DNA from: an uncultured Lachnospiraceae bacterium | GTDB lineage: Bacteria > Bacillota > Clostridia > Lachnospirales > Lachnospiraceae | Assembly: GCA_910585825.1 (NCBI GenBank) | Contig: CAJUEY010000005.1 | Location: forward strand, 53,799 to 117,798 | Length of the DNA stretch: 64,000 nt | Direction: 5' to 3' | Part shown: positions 51,295 to 59,000 of the stretch, in pieces | How the letters are laid out: the number at the start of each line of letters is the position of its first letter | How positions within the stretch are numbered: position 1 is the first letter of the stretch | Position numbers and translations under genes: made by a program | The notes under the pieces: model-generated | What the model was told of the DNA's origin: nothing | Databases searched by the model: none | Seen by the model: only the letters and a program-made list of their open reading frames with translations

Positions 51295-51531
51295 ATGATA
51301 AATCCGGCAAAATTTTTCCAGATGAAAGCCCTTTGGGACAGATTCACGGCAAATCATCCCAAGTTTCCGAAATTTCTGCAGGCAGCGGCGCAGTCGTCAA
51401 TCGGTGAGGGCACAATTATTGAAGTAAAAATTACAAAGCCAAACGGAGATGAAATTGCCTCGAATCTGAGGCTGACGGCAGATGATATGGAATTGTTTCG
51501 GGAGCTTAAAAACTTTTCCGGGACAGAATAA
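51295..51531 (+). CDS. Small conserved protein of unknown function
   Basis: The 78-residue soluble product begins MINPAKFFQMKALWDRFTANHPKFPKF and ends with ADDMELFRELKNF. The pattern of a helical NHPKFP segment followed by a beta-hairpin (GTIIEVKITKPNGDEIASNLRL) resembles short uncharacterised proteins seen in other Lachnospiraceae. AAAAGGAG lies 10 bases upstream; an in-frame ATG at 51274 would add seven residues. It is 11 bases before the siroheme gene and may share its transcript. Confidence 0.65.
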   Translation: MINPAKFFQMKALWDRFTANHPKFPKFLQAAAQSSIGEGTIIEVKITKPNGDEIASNLRLTADDMELFRELKNFSGTE

Positions 51532-51542
51532 GGAGCAGAGGG

Positions 51543-52157
51543 ATGTCTTATTTTCCAATGTTTATTGACTTAAGCGGAAAGCGATGCCTGGTTGCAGGCG
51601 GCGGCAGGATTGCACTGCATAAAGTAGAGGTATTAAAGGAGTTTGGAGCGGATATTCTTGTGGTTTCTCCGGTAATTTTACAGGAAATTTCAGAAATAGA
51701 AGGAATTTCCTGCCGCAGGAAGACGTTTGCACAAGAGGATTTGAAAGGACAGGAGATTGTTGTTGCGGCGACGGACGATAAAGAATTAAACCGCAGGATC
51801 AGTCGGGCATGCAGGGAGAAAAACATACCGGTGAACGCCGTAGACCAGACGGAAGACTGTACGTTTCTCTTTCCGGCATATTTAAAAGAAGGAGAGGTGG
51901 TCGCCGCTTTTTCCAGCGGCGGACAAAGCCCTGTCATTACACAGTATTTAAAAGAGCGGATTTCACCCGCCGTAACGCCGCTGCTTGGCGAGACTGCGGC
52001 ATGTCTTGGGAAGCTTCGCAGGGAAATGCGGCGCTGTGTCAAATCAGAAGAAGAGCGAAAAAAGATTTACAGAACGCTTTTGCAAATAGCCCTTCGAGAA
52101 GACGAGGTGCCTTCCAAAGAGGTAATCGAAGAGGTCATTGCAGCGTATGCAGAATAG
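51543..52157 (+). CDS. sirC: Precorrin-2 dehydrogenase / sirohydrochlorin ferrochelatase
   Basis: It oxidises precorrin-2 to sirohydrochlorin with NAD, for siroheme or the anaerobic cobalamin route. The 204-residue protein is like the N-terminal half of CysG or Met8: a Rossmann NAD site VAGGGRIALHKVEVL near residue 17, AATDDKELNRRISRAC near 75 and the SSGGQSPVITQYLKERI segment near 125. The CobA part of CysG is not attached here but is found inside the hemC fusion 9 kb downstream. GGAGCAGAGGG precedes the ATG. Its end lies 8 bases before hemL. Confidence 0.93.
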   Translation: MSYFPMFIDLSGKRCLVAGGGRIALHKVEVLKEFGADILVVSPVILQEISEIEGISCRRKTFAQEDLKGQEIVVAATDDKELNRRISRACREKNIPVNAVDQTEDCTFLFPAYLKEGEVVAAFSSGGQSPVITQYLKERISPAVTPLLGETAACLGKLRREMRRCVKSEEERKKIYRTLLQIALREDEVPSKEVIEEVIAAYAE

Positions 52158-52165
52158 GAGTATTT

Positions 52166-53458
52166 ATGGTTACAAAATCAAAAGAATTATTTGAAACGGC
52201 GAAACGCTATATTCCGGGAGGCGTTAACAGCCCGGTCCGGGCATTTGGGAGCGTGGGAAGAACGCCCCGGTTTATTTCCTCTTCCCACGGCAGCAGAATT
52301 GTGGACGTAGACGGAAATGAATTGATTGATTATGTTTGTTCCTGGGGTCCGGGAATTTTAGGCCATGCTCCCGGACGTGTGATTGAAAAAGTACAAAGGG
52401 CCTGTGAACGGGGATTGACCTTTGGAGCGCCTACGGAAAATGAGGTAGTGTTGGCAGAACTGATCGCAGAGCTTGTCCCTTCCATAGAGGTCAGCCGTTT
52501 GGTCAGTTCCGGTACGGAGGCTGTGATGAGCGCAGTCCGCGCAGCACGGGGTTATACCAGACGCGATAAAATAATCAAGTTCAAAGGATGCTACCATGGA
52601 CATTCCGACGGGCTTTTAGTAAAAGCGGGTTCTGGGGCATTGACAACTTCTGTTCCGGACAGTGCGGGCGTGCCTGTGGATTATACAAGGCATACGCTGA
52701 CGGCGCTGTATAATGACAAATCTTCTGTAGAAAAATTGTTTCGGGAAAATCCGGATCAGATTGCAGCCGTTATCGTAGAGCCTGTTGCTGCAAATATGGG
52801 CGTGGTTCTGCCTGAGGCTGGTTTTCTGGAATTTTTACGGGAAATTACAAAAAACAATGGAGCGCTGTTGATTTTTGACGAAGTGATTACGGGATTTCGG
52901 CTGGCTTTGGGCGGAGCGCAGGAATATTTTCATGTAACGCCGGATTTGACCACTCTTGGCAAAATCGCAGGCGGCGGAATGCCGATTGGGGTATATGGAG
53001 GAAAGAGAGAAATTATGGAAATGGTTTCTCCCGAAGGACCTGTCTATCAGGCAGGAACCCTTTCCGGAAATCCCATTGCCACAACGGCGGGAATCGAAAC
53101 ACTGCAGATTCTGAAAGAAGATCCGGATATTTACAAAAGGCTTTCTGAAAAAGCAGAGAAAATCGAAAAAGCAGTAAAGGCTGCGGCGGGAGAATCCGTC
53201 TGTGTGAATCGCATTGGATCGCTTCTTTCTGTCTTTTTCACTTCCGAACGGGTATCGGATTATGAAAGCGCCCTTTCTTCCGATACGGCAGGGTATGCAG
53301 ACTGTTTCTCTTATCTTTTGGATCATGGAATTTATACGGCGCCCTCTCAGTTTGAGGCCATGTTTGTATCAGACGCACATACAGAGGAGGATATCGCGTA
53401 TACCTGCCGGGTTTTGGGAGATTATTATACATCTGTGGGATCATACGGCAGGGTGTAG
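52166..53458 (+). CDS. hemL: Glutamate-1-semialdehyde 2,1-aminomutase
   Basis: HemL is the PLP enzyme that makes 5-aminolevulinate in the C5 tetrapyrrole pathway. The ATG at 52166 has ATAGGAG 6 bases upstream; the longer open frame overlaps sirC and is rejected. Hallmarks are YIPGGVNSPVRAF near residue 14, SSGTEAVMSAVRAARG near 118, FDEVITGFR near 240, and the PLP lysine K266 in LTTLGKIAGGGMP. Length 430 is normal. It pairs with HemA encoded at 59001. The gene ends 4 bases before the convergent blaR1 stop. Confidence 0.97.
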   Translation: MVTKSKELFETAKRYIPGGVNSPVRAFGSVGRTPRFISSSHGSRIVDVDGNELIDYVCSWGPGILGHAPGRVIEKVQRACERGLTFGAPTENEVVLAELIAELVPSIEVSRLVSSGTEAVMSAVRAARGYTRRDKIIKFKGCYHGHSDGLLVKAGSGALTTSVPDSAGVPVDYTRHTLTALYNDKSSVEKLFRENPDQIAAVIVEPVAANMGVVLPEAGFLEFLREITKNNGALLIFDEVITGFRLALGGAQEYFHVTPDLTTLGKIAGGGMPIGVYGGKREIMEMVSPEGPVYQAGTLSGNPIATTAGIETLQILKEDPDIYKRLSEKAEKIEKAVKAAAGESVCVNRIGSLLSVFFTSERVSDYESALSSDTAGYADCFSYLLDHGIYTAPSQFEAMFVSDAHTEEDIAYTCRVLGDYYTSVGSYGRV

Positions 53459-53462
53459 GAAC

Positions 53463-55898
53463 TCAACGTTCCCACACCTTGTCATAATAATCAGAAGCCA
53501 GATATGCCTCATCCGTCAGGGAAAGACAGATGTCATAAGTGTCGCAGGAAACAAAAAGAATGGCGTCCTCAAGCCAGGGCTGTAAATGCTCCCGGAATGC
53601 CGGGATGGCTTCTTGCCTTGTAGGGAGGTCTTCTACAACAGATGGTTCCGGAAATTCGTCTGAAAGTACAAATTCCGCAGCGGCCTCATCGATGCAGACA
53701 GCAGATTCCCGCTGTGTATCAATGTAAAATACAGTATAGTAGTAGGAGCCGTGTCCCATGATTTCATACATATTGCTGATCAGCAGATAAGAAAGGCCGT
53801 CCTTTTTGACAAGGCAGATCTGTCCGTTTCCCACATGGGCGTCTGTAATATCCGGGCTGACAAAAACTGCAGTATCCGAGAATCCGCCGTCTTCGTTTCC
53901 GGGATAGACTTTGATATAAGCAGCGCCCAGACCGCTCATAATTTCAAAGGGAGAACCGGAGACGTCTTCATCGGCGATAATGGAATCAATTCTGTCCTCT
54001 ATGCCGTCATGGGTAACATCTGCCGTTGTAGAGTAAATGACGCGCTCTGTTCTCGCGTTGCGATATTCTGCATCTGCCGGATTTCCGTTGCTCCCATAAT
54101 TTCCCAGATAGGAATATGCGGAATAGAGATTGTTTTCCGGAAGAGATTTTTGGGCATAGAAGGCTTTGCTGTCATCCTGTGGAATCCAGATTCCGTCATC
54201 GTCTAAATCCTGCCGAAAGGGCTGTGTCATTCGGACAGTCGTCTGAGAGCCGTCCGGAAATACAAGGTTGACGGATACAAAGGATGCCAGGCTGTCTTCC
54301 GATGCGGAATCGGAAACGGTTTTAGTGGACGCTTTTGTATCTTCGGAAAGATTTAATAAGTAAATAGCGGCTGTTTTTGGATCCGCCAGTGTTTGGTAAA
54401 TCCAGGAGCTGGATAGCAGCGCATTCTGGTTCAGGCTTTCCGCAGTATTGTCCCACAGGTAATCCATAGGCGTGTTAGAAAGCCCGTTGGGATAAGCCCG
54501 TTTCCATTCTTCTTGAGAGGAAATGGCATCCATGATTTCTAACTGCTCGGATGCGGCCAGAAAAGAATCTTTTTCCGGTATCAACTCCAGGGATTCTCTC
54601 CAGACTGTAACGTGGGGATCAGAAGTCCTTGCATAGTATAAAATTTCAGCATTTGTGTCTGTAAGGCTTATAATCTGGTAATCGGAATCTCCATTCCACG
54701 GCCAGGGGCTTGAGACGCCCAATTGGAAGCTTCCGTCTGTTTCTTCTAAAAAGGCAGAATCTTCCAGGCTTTTTTTGGCTTCTGCCGTACTCATAGCAGC
54801 GATTTTTTCTCCGTTTCGTTCGCAAAATGCTCTGGCCCAGTCATTTACAAAAGTTTCCGATGCAGGAGTCTCCGGCGATATCTCTGTTTCCGTATTAGAT
54901 GCAGAGGCAGCGATGGTTTTCGCTTTTGGATTTGTGCCGAAACCAACGATGCATATACACACCAAAACAGCGGCGATGCAGACCATGATAACGGCGGGTT
55001 TTTTGTAGCGCATAATATTTTTGACTCTGCTTTTGGTATTTCCCTCTCCAAAGGCCAGAGGTGTTCCGCGAAGGATTCTTTTTCCGGTAGCAAGACACAA
55101 AAGAGAAGCGGAGTATTCTGTGCGGATATCTTCGTTCATTTTTTTCATCACGGATTCATCACAGGACATTTCCATATCTTTTTCTGCGCTGCTAAAAGCA
55201 ATCCATACCAGCGGATTAAACCAGTGGATCGTCAGGGCAAAAAATGCAAAAAGCTTTATAATATGATCCCCTCTGCGGATATGCGTCTGTTCATGCAGGA
55301 TAATAAACTGCTTTTCCCTGTCGGATAAAAATTCCGGGAGATAGATTTTCGGTGACAGAATGCCTATCGTAAAGGGCGTATCCACGGAATCTGTTATATA
55401 AATATTATCTTCTGTGCAATAGGAGCCTGCAAGGCGTTTTTTCAGGCGGAGCGTGCTGATGATTCCGAAACCTGTCATCAAGCTCATGCCGAACAGCCAG
55501 ATACAACTGAAAATCAAAAGCAAAAGGGTTTTTATGTCGGCTTTTGGTTCTGTTACGGCAGATGCCGGTGCCTGCGGCTGTGTAAAGGTATTGGGCGTAT
55601 CATCGGGAAAAACAGCCGGCAGAGCCGGAGCCGCGGGATTGTCTGATACGGCTTGTGAAAGAAACGTGGTTGTTTTTGTTTCTGCTGCCGGAGCCTCCCA
55701 GATGCCCAGGGCTGAAAAAGATGAGGAGAGCGTAATGGGGCACAGAAGGCGGAACAGTACGACGCTCCATAAAAGATAGCTGAAAATTTTGGGGGCGCGG
55801 CGCAGTAAGACGCGTATGATCAGAACCATGCAGATGACAATGCCTGCCGTAATGCTCATATTGAGTATTTGAGAAAAAATGTGATGCAAATGTTCCAT
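53463..55898 (-). CDS. BlaR1-type M56 membrane metallopeptidase with large C-terminal domain
   Basis: The 811-residue protein has N-terminal membrane helices (MSITAGIVICMVLIIRVLL, then a SYLLWSVVLFRLLCPITL helix) and a cytosolic zinc site H202-EQT-H206 in ILHEQTHIRRGDH. It has a further helix near residue 300 (IMVCIAAVLVCICIVGFG), followed by about 490 external residues. In BlaR1/MecR1 the peptidase inactivates the BlaI repressor on antibiotic binding. The external part here lacks an obvious SxxK/SDN/KTG penicillin-binding set. It instead looks like a Glu/Asp/Tyr-rich sensor of unknown ligand. It starts 16 bases after blaI with GGGAGGA upstream. Confidence 0.9.
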   Translation of the reverse strand: MEHLHHIFSQILNMSITAGIVICMVLIIRVLLRRAPKIFSYLLWSVVLFRLLCPITLSSSFSALGIWEAPAAETKTTTFLSQAVSDNPAAPALPAVFPDDTPNTFTQPQAPASAVTEPKADIKTLLLLIFSCIWLFGMSLMTGFGIISTLRLKKRLAGSYCTEDNIYITDSVDTPFTIGILSPKIYLPEFLSDREKQFIILHEQTHIRRGDHIIKLFAFFALTIHWFNPLVWIAFSSAEKDMEMSCDESVMKKMNEDIRTEYSASLLCLATGKRILRGTPLAFGEGNTKSRVKNIMRYKKPAVIMVCIAAVLVCICIVGFGTNPKAKTIAASASNTETEISPETPASETFVNDWARAFCERNGEKIAAMSTAEAKKSLEDSAFLEETDGSFQLGVSSPWPWNGDSDYQIISLTDTNAEILYYARTSDPHVTVWRESLELIPEKDSFLAASEQLEIMDAISSQEEWKRAYPNGLSNTPMDYLWDNTAESLNQNALLSSSWIYQTLADPKTAAIYLLNLSEDTKASTKTVSDSASEDSLASFVSVNLVFPDGSQTTVRMTQPFRQDLDDDGIWIPQDDSKAFYAQKSLPENNLYSAYSYLGNYGSNGNPADAEYRNARTERVIYSTTADVTHDGIEDRIDSIIADEDVSGSPFEIMSGLGAAYIKVYPGNEDGGFSDTAVFVSPDITDAHVGNGQICLVKKDGLSYLLISNMYEIMGHGSYYYTVFYIDTQRESAVCIDEAAAEFVLSDEFPEPSVVEDLPTRQEAIPAFREHLQPWLEDAILFVSCDTYDICLSLTDEAYLASDYYDKVWER

Positions 55899-55914
55899 AT
55901 TTTATCCTCCCTCG

Positions 55915-56277
55915 TCATTTGTTTTGATTTTCCTGAATAATTTTCTGGATTTCCTGTATTTCTTTTTCTGAAATCTTTTTTCGCGAAGTAAATGCAGCCA
56001 GAAACCGGGGCAGTGAGCCGTTAAAGGTTTCTTCTACGAATTTATGGCTTTGCCCTGCAAAAAAATCTTCTTTGCCAACCAGCGACCGTACCAGTCCGTT
56101 TTGATTTTGGAACAGTCCTTTTTCACAGATCCGCCGCAAAACGGTGTGTGTTGTAGATTTTTTCCAGTTTAGCTTTTCTCCGCATAATTTTACTAATTCT
56201 CCGGAGGAAACAGGCTCTCTTTCCCATATCATTTCTGCAAACTGCATTTCTGCTTCGCCCAATCTGTATTCTGCCAT
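55915..56277 (-). CDS. BlaI/MecI-family repressor
   Basis: The 120-residue winged-helix protein matches BlaI/MecI/CopY repressors: LGEAEMQFAEMIWEREPVSSGELVKLC (key AEMQFAEMIWE), the recognition helix NWKKSTTHTVLRRICEKGL near residue 38 and a C-terminal dimer helix. MecI and BlaI bind TACA/TGTA palindromes, and exactly such a double site lies at 56305-56350, just before this gene. The pair blaI-blaR1 thus looks like a self-controlled signalling unit. No beta-lactamase gene is adjacent, so the regulated target is unknown. Confidence 0.93.
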   Translation of the reverse strand: MAEYRLGEAEMQFAEMIWEREPVSSGELVKLCGEKLNWKKSTTHTVLRRICEKGLFQNQNGLVRSLVGKEDFFAGQSHKFVEETFNGSLPRFLAAFTSRKKISEKEIQEIQKIIQENQNK

Positions 56278-56304
56278 TGGAACACTCCTTTTCTTTTTAA
56301 TAAT

Positions 56305-56350
56305 GGACTACAAATTGTAAACCACATATACAGTTTACAGCCTGTAGTCC
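56305..56350. promoter_or_regulatory. Double BlaI-type operator
   Basis: Two TACA-N3-TGTA sites (56309-56319 and 56336-56346) lie in a larger inverted repeat. The left half is GGACTACA-aat-TGTAAAC (56305-56322) and the right half GTTTACA-gcc-TGTAGTCC (56333-56350). All pairing positions outside the N3 centres match. They overlap the blaI promoter. Confidence 0.85.
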
Positions 56351-56360
56351 AAAATGTCAA
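56332..56360 (-). promoter_or_regulatory. Promoter of blaI-blaR1
   Basis: On the minus strand TTGACA (56360-56355), a 17-base spacer and TAAACT (56337-56332) overlap the right-hand BlaI operator, so repressor binding would exclude RNA polymerase. Confidence 0.65.
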
Positions 56361-56497
56361 TAACAATATTATAAAAATTTTTAAAATCTGCGAGACCATT
56401 TAGCGGTTTCAAACATCTAATCTATGTAAACCAAAAAAGAAATGCCGGCCGGCAGAACGGCAAGAGCGCCGTACAAACAGCAAATAGGAAGGATATT

Positions 56498-56977
56498 ATG
56501 AAAAAGGAACAGTTAGGAGAACTTATTATTGCGTCGGAAGAAACCCTGTATCATGTGGCAAAGACGCTGCTTTACAATGATGCTGACTGTGCGGATGCAA
56601 TACAGGAGGCAATTGTTAAGGCATTTACGAATTTACATACTCTGCGGAAGGATTCCTATGGGAAGACGTGGCTGGTCAGAATCGTGATCAATGAATGCTA
56701 TGCCATTATGCGGAAACAGAAAAATATAGTGCCTCTGGAAGATTATCAGAACCAGGAAGCAGTATGGCCGGAAGATTATTCTGATTTGTATGAGGCAGTC
56801 AGTCAGCTGCCGAAAGAAATCCGAGTCTGCGTCGCCTTGTATTATCTGGAAGGCTACAGCATAAAAGAGACGGCAAAAATATTGGATGTGACGGAAAGCG
56901 CAGTCAAAAACAGGCTCTTGAGGGCAAGGGAAAAGCTGCGCAGCGAATTAGAGCAGGCATTAAGCCCGGGCGTGTAG
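56498..56977 (+). CDS. ECF-type RNA polymerase sigma factor
   Basis: The 159-residue protein has sigma region 2 (LYNDADCADAIQEAIVKAFTNLHTL, key DADCADAIQEAIVKAF near residue 28) and region 4 (LPKEIRVCVALYYLEGYSIKETAKILDVTESAVKNRLLRAREKL, key GYSIKETAKILD and VKNRLLRAREKL). Regions 1 and 3 are missing, as in ECF sigma factors. AATAGGAAGG lies upstream of the ATG. It is divergent from blaI. The following gene encodes its probable membrane-bound anti-sigma partner. The stimulus and the regulon cannot be told from the sequence. Confidence 0.93.
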   Translation: MKKEQLGELIIASEETLYHVAKTLLYNDADCADAIQEAIVKAFTNLHTLRKDSYGKTWLVRIVINECYAIMRKQKNIVPLEDYQNQEAVWPEDYSDLYEAVSQLPKEIRVCVALYYLEGYSIKETAKILDVTESAVKNRLLRAREKLRSELEQALSPGV

Positions 56978-57028
56978 TTGTGGAAGAGGCAGAAATTGCA
57001 GATTTGGATTAAGGCGAGGAGGAGCAAT

Positions 57029-58453
57029 ATGAGGTTAGAAAATTTAAAATATGAATTTCCGGCAATGCCGGAGGACATGAAGGAAATGATCCAACAGGAA
57101 GTAGAAAAACAGGTAAAGACAGAGTATCCCCGGTTTCAGAGAGGCAGGAAAGCAGCAGGCAGGACAATTGCGGCATCTATTGCGGCAGTCATGCTTTTGG
57201 GTACGACCGTATTTGCCGGGGTCAGAGCTTACAGGCTTAGACAGGAGCCGGTTGGAACGCATGGCGTAGAGGTGAAAATTACGAATGAGGGAGATGCGGC
57301 AGAGGCGCCTGTGGAAATTCCCAATGTCAAAATGGAAGTCGGCTATCTGCCGGAAGGGATGGTGCAGACGGAAGAAGGAAAATACAGCTATGAAGAAGAT
57401 TTATACAAAGGCGGAATATCCCTTCTTTTATTTAAAATGGATACCGGAGACGAGAAATTTGAAGTGAAGCACGATGACATCAGTTTAAGCGAGAATTTCA
57501 CTGTGAACGGATATGAGGGCGTCTATTTGGAATCTCCCAATCTGTATGAAGATGATATTTTCTTTAATCAGCGTATTTATGTGGCATATACAGACGTACA
57601 TTATGTGCTGGAAATGTATGCTGCGTCGGATGTGACGAAAGAAGAGGCAGTGAAAATTGCAGAAGGGATCAAACTTGTTCCTACAGGAGATGGAGAGGGC
57701 GCATCCAACGTAAGCACATGCAGCTGGAGCGAGTATCAGGAAGCCGCAGCCGCAGCCGAACAGTATGCCGGGACTGAATTGGAAGAGAAGAGCACGGTTG
57801 CCGAAGAGAAAATGGCGAATACGCATGCAGTAGGAGAAAGTTTTCCGTCAAATAAGGAAGGGCTTACGCTGAAAGTAAAAGACGTGCAGGTGACAGATGA
57901 TATTTCTCTGTTGAATCCGGCGCTTGTGGATGAGGAGTTAAAAAATGAGACGGATGAAAACGGCCGTCTGCTGCCGGCAGATATTCAGTATATCAAAGAA
58001 GGGGACGCGGATTCTTTGAGCGAGGTGGTTCGTTCCAGACAGGTGCCGCAGAAATTAGTATATATTACAGTGGAATATACCAATGAGGGAGAACAGGCGC
58101 TTTCCAATGTGTTATTTGTGGGGAATCTGGCGAGAATTACGAAAAAAGACGGCCTGATGCAGATGTCTTCTGGAGACTCTTATGAAGAGCCGACAGAAGG
58201 AGATGTATGGACCAATGCGTGCAACAGAGGATTATCCGCTTTTTGGGATATGTATTATTACGATGTGTTCGGAGGCGAGCGGAATAACAATTATATTGAC
58301 AGTATTCTGCCCGGAGAAACAAAAACCGTGCATATGGGATGGATTGTAACAGAAGAAGAGCTGGGCTCTCTGTATCTGAGTCTGGATACATATGGAGGAT
58401 TGGAATTCAGCGATTCGTCTCTTGAGCTGGGATATGTAGATATCCGGCAGTAA
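57029..58453 (+). CDS. Probable membrane-bound anti-sigma factor
   Basis: The ATG at 57029 has GAGGAGGAG 5 bases upstream. The 474-residue protein has a short cytosolic N-terminus (MRLENLKYEFPAMPEDMKEM) and one membrane helix near residue 48 (TIAASIAAVMLLGTTVFAGV). About 400 external residues follow. Its position 51 bases after the ECF sigma gene and its one-helix layout fit an anti-sigma factor. The external part splits into a first beta-rich region (about 90-220, VEVKITNEGDAAEAPVEIP) and a second (about 270-474, YITVEYTNEGEQALSNVLFV). I do not recognise a ligand-binding family. A candidate small-RNA promoter begins 20 bases after the stop. Confidence 0.8.
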   Translation: MRLENLKYEFPAMPEDMKEMIQQEVEKQVKTEYPRFQRGRKAAGRTIAASIAAVMLLGTTVFAGVRAYRLRQEPVGTHGVEVKITNEGDAAEAPVEIPNVKMEVGYLPEGMVQTEEGKYSYEEDLYKGGISLLLFKMDTGDEKFEVKHDDISLSENFTVNGYEGVYLESPNLYEDDIFFNQRIYVAYTDVHYVLEMYAASDVTKEEAVKIAEGIKLVPTGDGEGASNVSTCSWSEYQEAAAAAEQYAGTELEEKSTVAEEKMANTHAVGESFPSNKEGLTLKVKDVQVTDDISLLNPALVDEELKNETDENGRLLPADIQYIKEGDADSLSEVVRSRQVPQKLVYITVEYTNEGEQALSNVLFVGNLARITKKDGLMQMSSGDSYEEPTEGDVWTNACNRGLSAFWDMYYYDVFGGERNNNYIDSILPGETKTVHMGWIVTEEELGSLYLSLDTYGGLEFSDSSLELGYVDIRQ

Positions 58454-58472
58454 TAGGAAACGGAATTTAGTA

Positions 58473-58501
58473 TTGAATTTATCCGGGGATTATTCTATAT
58501 T
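58473..58501 (+). promoter_or_regulatory. Promoter of a candidate small RNA
   Basis: TTGAAT (58473-58478), a 17-base spacer and TATATT (58496-58501) lie in the gene-free stretch after the anti-sigma gene. A start near 58508 would feed directly into a structured sequence ending at a strong terminator. Confidence 0.55.
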
Positions 58502-58507
58502 ATAGAT

Positions 58508-58617
58508 ACAAAAAAGGAAACAACCGCTCATAACATGCCCTTTGGGTACAAAGTGGTTGACCTCTGATTCGGTTATAAGCCTGCCTTCACTGGACAAGTG
58601 ACAGGGCAGGCTTATTT
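58508..58617 (+). ncRNA. Candidate small structured RNA ending in an intrinsic terminator
   Basis: Downstream of the promoter lies a hairpin CAACCGCT (58521-58528) with AGTGGTTG (58552-58559), one G-U pair, enclosing a small CCC-TTT-GGG stem (58538-58546). About 15 bases later a perfect 11-bp terminator stem follows (ATAAGCCTGCC 58575-58585 with GGCAGGCTTAT 58605-58615) ending in TTTATTT. There is no ORF with a ribosome binding site inside. Size would be about 110 nt. The class is unknown; it may simply be the end of the anti-sigma transcript. Bases 58618-58740 contain nothing I can identify. Confidence 0.5.
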
Positions 58618-58801
58618 ATTTCCGCTTGTTATTTCTATCAATACAGGCAAGCAGCGCAATCATGTCCTTTCTTTTGTGACAATTCCCATTCATACATAAA
58701 GATCAGTTTTTTCCTCATACGTCAAGAAATGGTATAAAAATATGAAAGATTTATCAAAAGATTTTGATGGTAAATATTCAGATGCTAAAATAATGGCAAC
58801 A

Positions 58802-58900
58802 ATTCAGCTAAGAGGGAATCCGCCCCTTTGTTGTAGACAAACTTTAAATTGGGCGGATTCCGTAACGATGAAACCGAAGGCAAAATAGTTGCAAATAATG
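58802..58900 (+). repeat. Interspersed ~100-bp hairpin repeat, copy 2 (upstream of hemA)
   Basis: This copy matches 18898-18997. Its outer stem is a perfect 9 bp (AATCCGCCC 58817-58825 with GGGCGGATT 58851-58859) and its inner hairpin TTTGT-TGTAG-ACAAA is at 58827-58841. Stem bases that differ from copy 1 keep pairing. A short plus-strand frame runs through it from 58742 (MKDLSKDFDGKY...) but has no ribosome binding site. Confidence 0.85.
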
Positions 58901-58920
58901 AGGGGATATCTACAGTGAAA

Positions 58921-58949
58921 TATACAAAAAGGCTGTTTTGTGATAAAAT
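58921..58949 (+). promoter_or_regulatory. Extended -10 promoter of hemA
   Basis: TATACA (58921-58926), a 17-base spacer and TAAAAT (58944-58949) preceded by TGA resemble the extended -10 promoter ahead of the CarD-like gene. It gives a leader of about 45 bases to hemA. Confidence 0.5.
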
Positions 58950-59000
58950 AAAAAAGAAGTCACTGCTTCCTACAGTTGGACTTAAGAGAGGAGACCATTC

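Noticed and set aside
51809..52165. Open frame extending HemL upstream by about 119 residues
   Set aside because: It overlaps sirC in another frame, is Arg-rich and unlike any HemL; the start at 52166 has a ribosome binding site.
56440..56475. GC-rich palindrome GCCGGCCGGC before the sigma gene as a terminator
   Set aside because: It lies directly upstream of a ribosome binding site, lacks a T run, and has a weak stem beyond the 10-base core.
58742..58888. Small plus-strand ORF running into repeat copy 2
   Set aside because: No ribosome binding site, and half of it is the repeat.
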